A stretch of 64,000 nt of DNA. Source: Streptomyces caniferus. GTDB lineage: Bacteria > Actinomycetota > Actinomycetes > Streptomycetales > Streptomycetaceae. The position numbers and the translations under genes were made by a program. Numbering within the stretch: the stretch's first letter is position 1; each line of letters begins with the position of its first letter. The stretch is from NCBI RefSeq assembly GCF_009811555.1, contig NZ_BLIN01000002.1, positions 868,001 to 932,000 of the forward strand, written 5' to 3'. Positions 61,342-64,000 of the stretch are shown here, one piece after another. Under the pieces are notes generated by a model. It did no database searches. It had not been told where the DNA came from and saw nothing but the letters and a program-made list of their open reading frames with translations.

Positions 61342-62229
61342 ATGATCATCGCCCTTGCTGCCGGTTCATCCAGCTTGACGGATATACAGCAGAAGTTGAT
61401 AGTCGGGCTCGCCAGCGCATTTGTCGGCGTCTTTGGAACGCTGCTGGTGCACTTCCTCAAATCGCGGCAGGAGCCGCGACGGAAGGTTGCCTACGATGCC
61501 GCCACGGAGCCTGGGCTCGGCGGCATCGACCCCAAGCTGAGAGATAAGTTGCGGATCTCTTATGGTGGAACTCATGTCGAGGACTTGCACTCCGCTCACT
61601 ACAGGATTGCGAACAGCGGGAACTCCGTTATCAAGAATCAACGGGTTCGCTTCTCCATCCCGGCTGACGTAAAACTTCTCGAGTCCATCCTCGCGCCGGA
61701 ACCGGAACCGGAAATGAAGGTCGAGAGGAGCCCGGAATCCTCTGGCTCGCAGATTATTTACACCATTGGCCACCTGGAGCGCGGCGAGGAGGTCAGCTTC
61801 GGCCTGGTGCTGGATGGGAAGAACGCGGCACAATGGCGGGCGAAAACCTCCAATGAGGAAGGCGACGTCGACGTAGAGAAGCGAGGAGTTCAACGAAACA
61901 TCGAAGACCGAGCCCATGTGGTTCCTTTCCTGACCTCAACCTTCCTGTTCCTCTTCGCGCCTCCGGCTGTCAGCGGCTTTGTGCTCCAGGAAGCTCTGGG
62001 CCATGCACTCGCCAGCTTGATCAGGGCCACTTTTCTTGTATTCTGCATCATTCATCTGCTGCCAACGCTCCGCCTCGTCCGGGAGACCTTCTTTTCGGGC
62101 GGAAAGGCTGCGCAGCACGAGCACAACATTGGAGGGGATGCCTACATTTTCAATGACACTGCCTTCCATGGTGGAGTCACATGGAACAACGAAGCGCGGC
62201 AAAAGAGAGGTGCAAGCCCCCCTCAGTAG
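61342..62229 (+). CDS. Membrane protein with Gly/Asn-rich C-terminal motif
   Basis: 295 residues. One N-terminal transmembrane helix (LIVGLASAFVGVFGTLLVHF), a soluble beta-rich middle (HYRIANSGNSVIKNQRVRFS), two more helices (about 205-255) and a tail reading HNIGGDAYIFNDTAFHGG followed by VTWNNEA. The tail resembles short Gly/Asn amyloid-like motifs used in some bacterial NLR-linked signalling; this is a visual similarity only. The DNA is less GC-rich than the neighbours. GGAGGG lies nine bases before the ATG; a GTG at 61336 is possible. Confidence 0.75.
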   Translation: MIIALAAGSSSLTDIQQKLIVGLASAFVGVFGTLLVHFLKSRQEPRRKVAYDAATEPGLGGIDPKLRDKLRISYGGTHVEDLHSAHYRIANSGNSVIKNQRVRFSIPADVKLLESILAPEPEPEMKVERSPESSGSQIIYTIGHLERGEEVSFGLVLDGKNAAQWRAKTSNEEGDVDVEKRGVQRNIEDRAHVVPFLTSTFLFLFAPPAVSGFVLQEALGHALASLIRATFLVFCIIHLLPTLRLVRETFFSGGKAAQHEHNIGGDAYIFNDTAFHGGVTWNNEARQKRGASPPQ

Positions 62230-62426
62230 TCGGCTTGTCGCGAGCGGGGGGGCGAAGTCGGGCTCCGCCGTCATCAAGTGCAGCCGGGCGGCGGAACGGG
62301 GCCGAGGCGGGAGCGTTGCCCGAGGGGAGGCGGGAGCGTGCCGCGGGCCCGGCGGAGTGAAGTGCGTCCGGGGCTTGGGAGTGCTGGTGTCAGGCCGCCT
62401 CCACCGCGCCGGGTTACCGTGCCGCC

Positions 62427-62966
62427 GTGAGCAACTCGGTGGAGCGCCCCCTCCTCTTTCTCGATGTCGACGGCCCCCTCATTCCGTTCGGGGCATCGCC
62501 AGGTCGGCTTCAGAGGCCCGCTTCCGGCGCCGAAGTGTTGCCTGATCAGGGGAATCCGTTGCTGGCGCGGCTCGACCGTGCTGTGGGGGCGCGACTGATG
62601 GCGCTCGGGTGCGATCTGGTGTGGGCCTCGACGTGGGGAGATGAGGCCAACGAGGCCGTCGCCCCGCGGATCGGGCTGCCCAGGCTGCCTGTGGTGGAGT
62701 GGCCCGACGGTTTCACCGAGGACGGCCCACGCGGTCTGCACTGGAAGACCCGCGCCCTCGTGGAGTGGGCCGGTCCTCGCCCGTTCATCTGGGTCGACGA
62801 CGAGATCAGCGATATGGATCGGCTCTGGGTCGCCGCTCAGCACCGGGGGCCGGCGCTGCTGCATCGCGTCGACCCGGCCGAGGGCCTCACCGACGATGAC
62901 TTCTCCGCGCTTGCTGGGTGGCTCCGTACTGTCGCGCCTTCTCCCGCACCAGGGAAAGGCACCTAG
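62427..62966 (+). CDS. HAD-superfamily phosphatase-like protein
   Basis: 179 residues. The DxD motif (LLFLDVDGPLIPFG) begins at residue 11, followed by a long helical cap region, DLVWASTWGDEANE (motif II Thr/Ser region) and a late acidic pair FIWVDDEISDMDRL (motif IV). It fits the compact HAD family frequently annotated in Streptomyces. Substrate unknown. GTG or ATG start; a GTG at 62427 is used. No operon partner is evident. Confidence 0.85.
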   Translation: MSNSVERPLLFLDVDGPLIPFGASPGRLQRPASGAEVLPDQGNPLLARLDRAVGARLMALGCDLVWASTWGDEANEAVAPRIGLPRLPVVEWPDGFTEDGPRGLHWKTRALVEWAGPRPFIWVDDEISDMDRLWVAAQHRGPALLHRVDPAEGLTDDDFSALAGWLRTVAPSPAPGKGT

Positions 62967-63094
62967 AGGCGTCGGAGGGACCGGCACCAGACTCGCCGGG
63001 GGCTTGTGTTGTTGTCGGTGCCCCATGTATCGCATACGTTGCCTGATCGGGGTATTCCTCGGTCAATGACATTATTCCGGTGCGACGGAGTGAG

Positions 63095-64000
63095 ATGGAG
63101 CTATCGGGCATGGTCCGGCGTAGCGGCTTCGGTGTGCGGGGGAGAATTCTCGGGCGGGTCGGCATTCTGGCCGCGTCGGTGTTGGTCGGCGCGGCGTGCA
63201 GTGCGCCCACTGCGGACGATGTGCTGTCGGCCAGGGCGACTACGGGTGGCGCGACGGCTTTTGGCCGGCTGGTGGATGTCGGTCATGGGCGCACGATGTA
63301 TCTGGAGTGTCAGGGCAGCGGATCTCCGACGGTGGTTCTCGTGCCGGGGCTTGTTGCCGCGGCGGATACCTGGAGTTATGTGACCGGCGCCGCCGGAAAG
63401 AGGAAGCCCAGCAGTTCTTCCGTGTATCCCGGGGTGGGGAAGTTCACCAGGGTCTGTTCCTACGATCGTCCGGGGACGGCGCGGGAGAACGGGGAGTTCA
63501 CCACGTCGTCGACGGTGGCCCAGCCCACCACACCCCGCGGGGATGCCGCGGACCTGCACGCGCTGCTGGAAGCGGCGAAGGTGCCCGGTCCCTATGTGCT
63601 CGCGGGATGGTCCGCGGGCGGGCCCATTGCCAGGATCTATGCCGGTGAGTACCCGCATGACGTGGCCGGTCTTGTTCTCGTGGACGCCGAGTCGGAATTC
63701 CTGCAGTCGCGGCTCACGCCGGGGCAGTTCGCCATTTTTCTGGCGACGATCCGAAACGACGACAAGAAGCGTATGGCGCAGTGGAAGGATGTCGAAAGGC
63801 AGGATCCCGCTACCGTCTTCGAGCAAGTGCGTGCCGCTCCGCCGGTGCCGAGGATTCCGGTGGTGGTGCTGTCCGGGGATGAATTCGATGCCGATGCGTT
63901 TCGTGCTCGGCTGCCGGCTCATGCCCCGGAGGATTTCCCGCAGGTGTTCTGGCGGGCGCAACGTGGCTCGCAGCAGGATCTCGCGGCGCAGTTTCCCGGT
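63095..64000 (+). CDS. Alpha/beta hydrolase with lipoprotein signal (3' truncated by window)
   Basis: At least 302 residues, open to the end of the window. A lipoprotein-type signal (ILAASVLVGAACSAP, Cys at the lipobox) is followed by an alpha/beta-hydrolase core: TVVLVPGLVAAADTWSYV, then the nucleophile elbow YVLAGWSAGGPIARIYAGEY and LVLVDAESEFLQ. It is likely a secreted esterase or lipase-like enzyme attached to the membrane. GGAG before the ATG supports the start; an ATG five codons later is an alternative. The 3' end, with the catalytic His, lies beyond the window. Confidence 0.85.
   Translation, partial: MELSGMVRRSGFGVRGRILGRVGILAASVLVGAACSAPTADDVLSARATTGGATAFGRLVDVGHGRTMYLECQGSGSPTVVLVPGLVAAADTWSYVTGAAGKRKPSSSSVYPGVGKFTRVCSYDRPGTARENGEFTTSSTVAQPTTPRGDAADLHALLEAAKVPGPYVLAGWSAGGPIARIYAGEYPHDVAGLVLVDAESEFLQSRLTPGQFAIFLATIRNDDKKRMAQWKDVERQDPATVFEQVRAAPPVPRIPVVVLSGDEFDADAFRARLPAHAPEDFPQVFWRAQRGSQQDLAAQFPG

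Noticed and set aside
1..64000. CRISPR array, rRNA or tRNA genes
   Set aside because: No regularly spaced identical repeats of CRISPR type and no recognisable RNA gene structure.

Overview
The window is chromosomal DNA of a Streptomyces or a very close relative. The evidence is the very high G+C with G/C-ending codons, frequent GTG starts, and several actinobacterial hallmarks: a DUF397/XRE regulatory set, mycothiol S-conjugate amidase, GTP-dependent PEPCK, DUF4307 and DrrAB-type transporters. The run pckG ... mca, DUF4307, greA ... ilvA ... metB, msrA reads as ordinary conserved core. I made no database comparison; all family names come from motif recognition.

Layout. 1-4.3 kb: a minus-strand Tad/Flp pilus operon (zinc-ribbon protein, CpaB/SAF, CpaE-like ATPase, TadE, start of a second TadE-like gene). 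4.6-7.2 kb: two divergent secreted peptidases. 7.2-9.3 kb: a whiJ-like regulatory set (two tandem DUF397 genes, an XRE/DUF5753 regulator, a degenerate RsbW-like ATPase). 9.3-17 kb: a D-amino-acid/N-acyl-D-amino-acid locus (GntP permease, RidA, IclR, PfkB kinase, D-serine-dehydratase-like enzyme, D-aminoacylase) with a GCAAC/GTTGC operator candidate between the divergent genes. 17-25 kb: long-form GAPDH, a KAP NTPase fused to a receiver-like domain, an aminotransferase, a decayed enolase-superfamily gene and pckG. 25-35.6 kb: PAQR protein, TetR, MerR, amidase, quinone-type reductase, a DUF255 thioredoxin-like protein and a 1093-residue STAND/TPR protein. 36-47.6 kb: core genes (mca, DUF4307, greA, ABC exporter, ilvA, MarR, sigma-like protein, metB, msrA).

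47.6-59.4 kb is an accessory region. It has no integrase that I can see, but it holds small overlapping genes, two broken genes (an OGG-fold protein and a GntR regulator), short direct and inverted repeats, and a low-G+C OLD-family nuclease with two in-frame TTA codons. Its left edge lies in the 3' end of msrA, which carries a 30-bp in-frame insertion resembling a sequence about 0.7 kb downstream. An XRE/TPR regulator faces a three-gene operon of small proteins across an intergenic region full of GGGGTTC/GAACCCC half-sites; this is the most coherent uncharacterised module here. 59.4-64 kb: SDR, divergent XRE regulator, a membrane protein with an unusual Gly/Asn-rich tail, a HAD phosphatase and a lipoprotein-type alpha/beta hydrolase cut by the window edge.

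Rho-independent-type hairpins (arms mostly 9-20 bp, usually without a U-tract, as is common in Streptomyces) close many of the transcription units.
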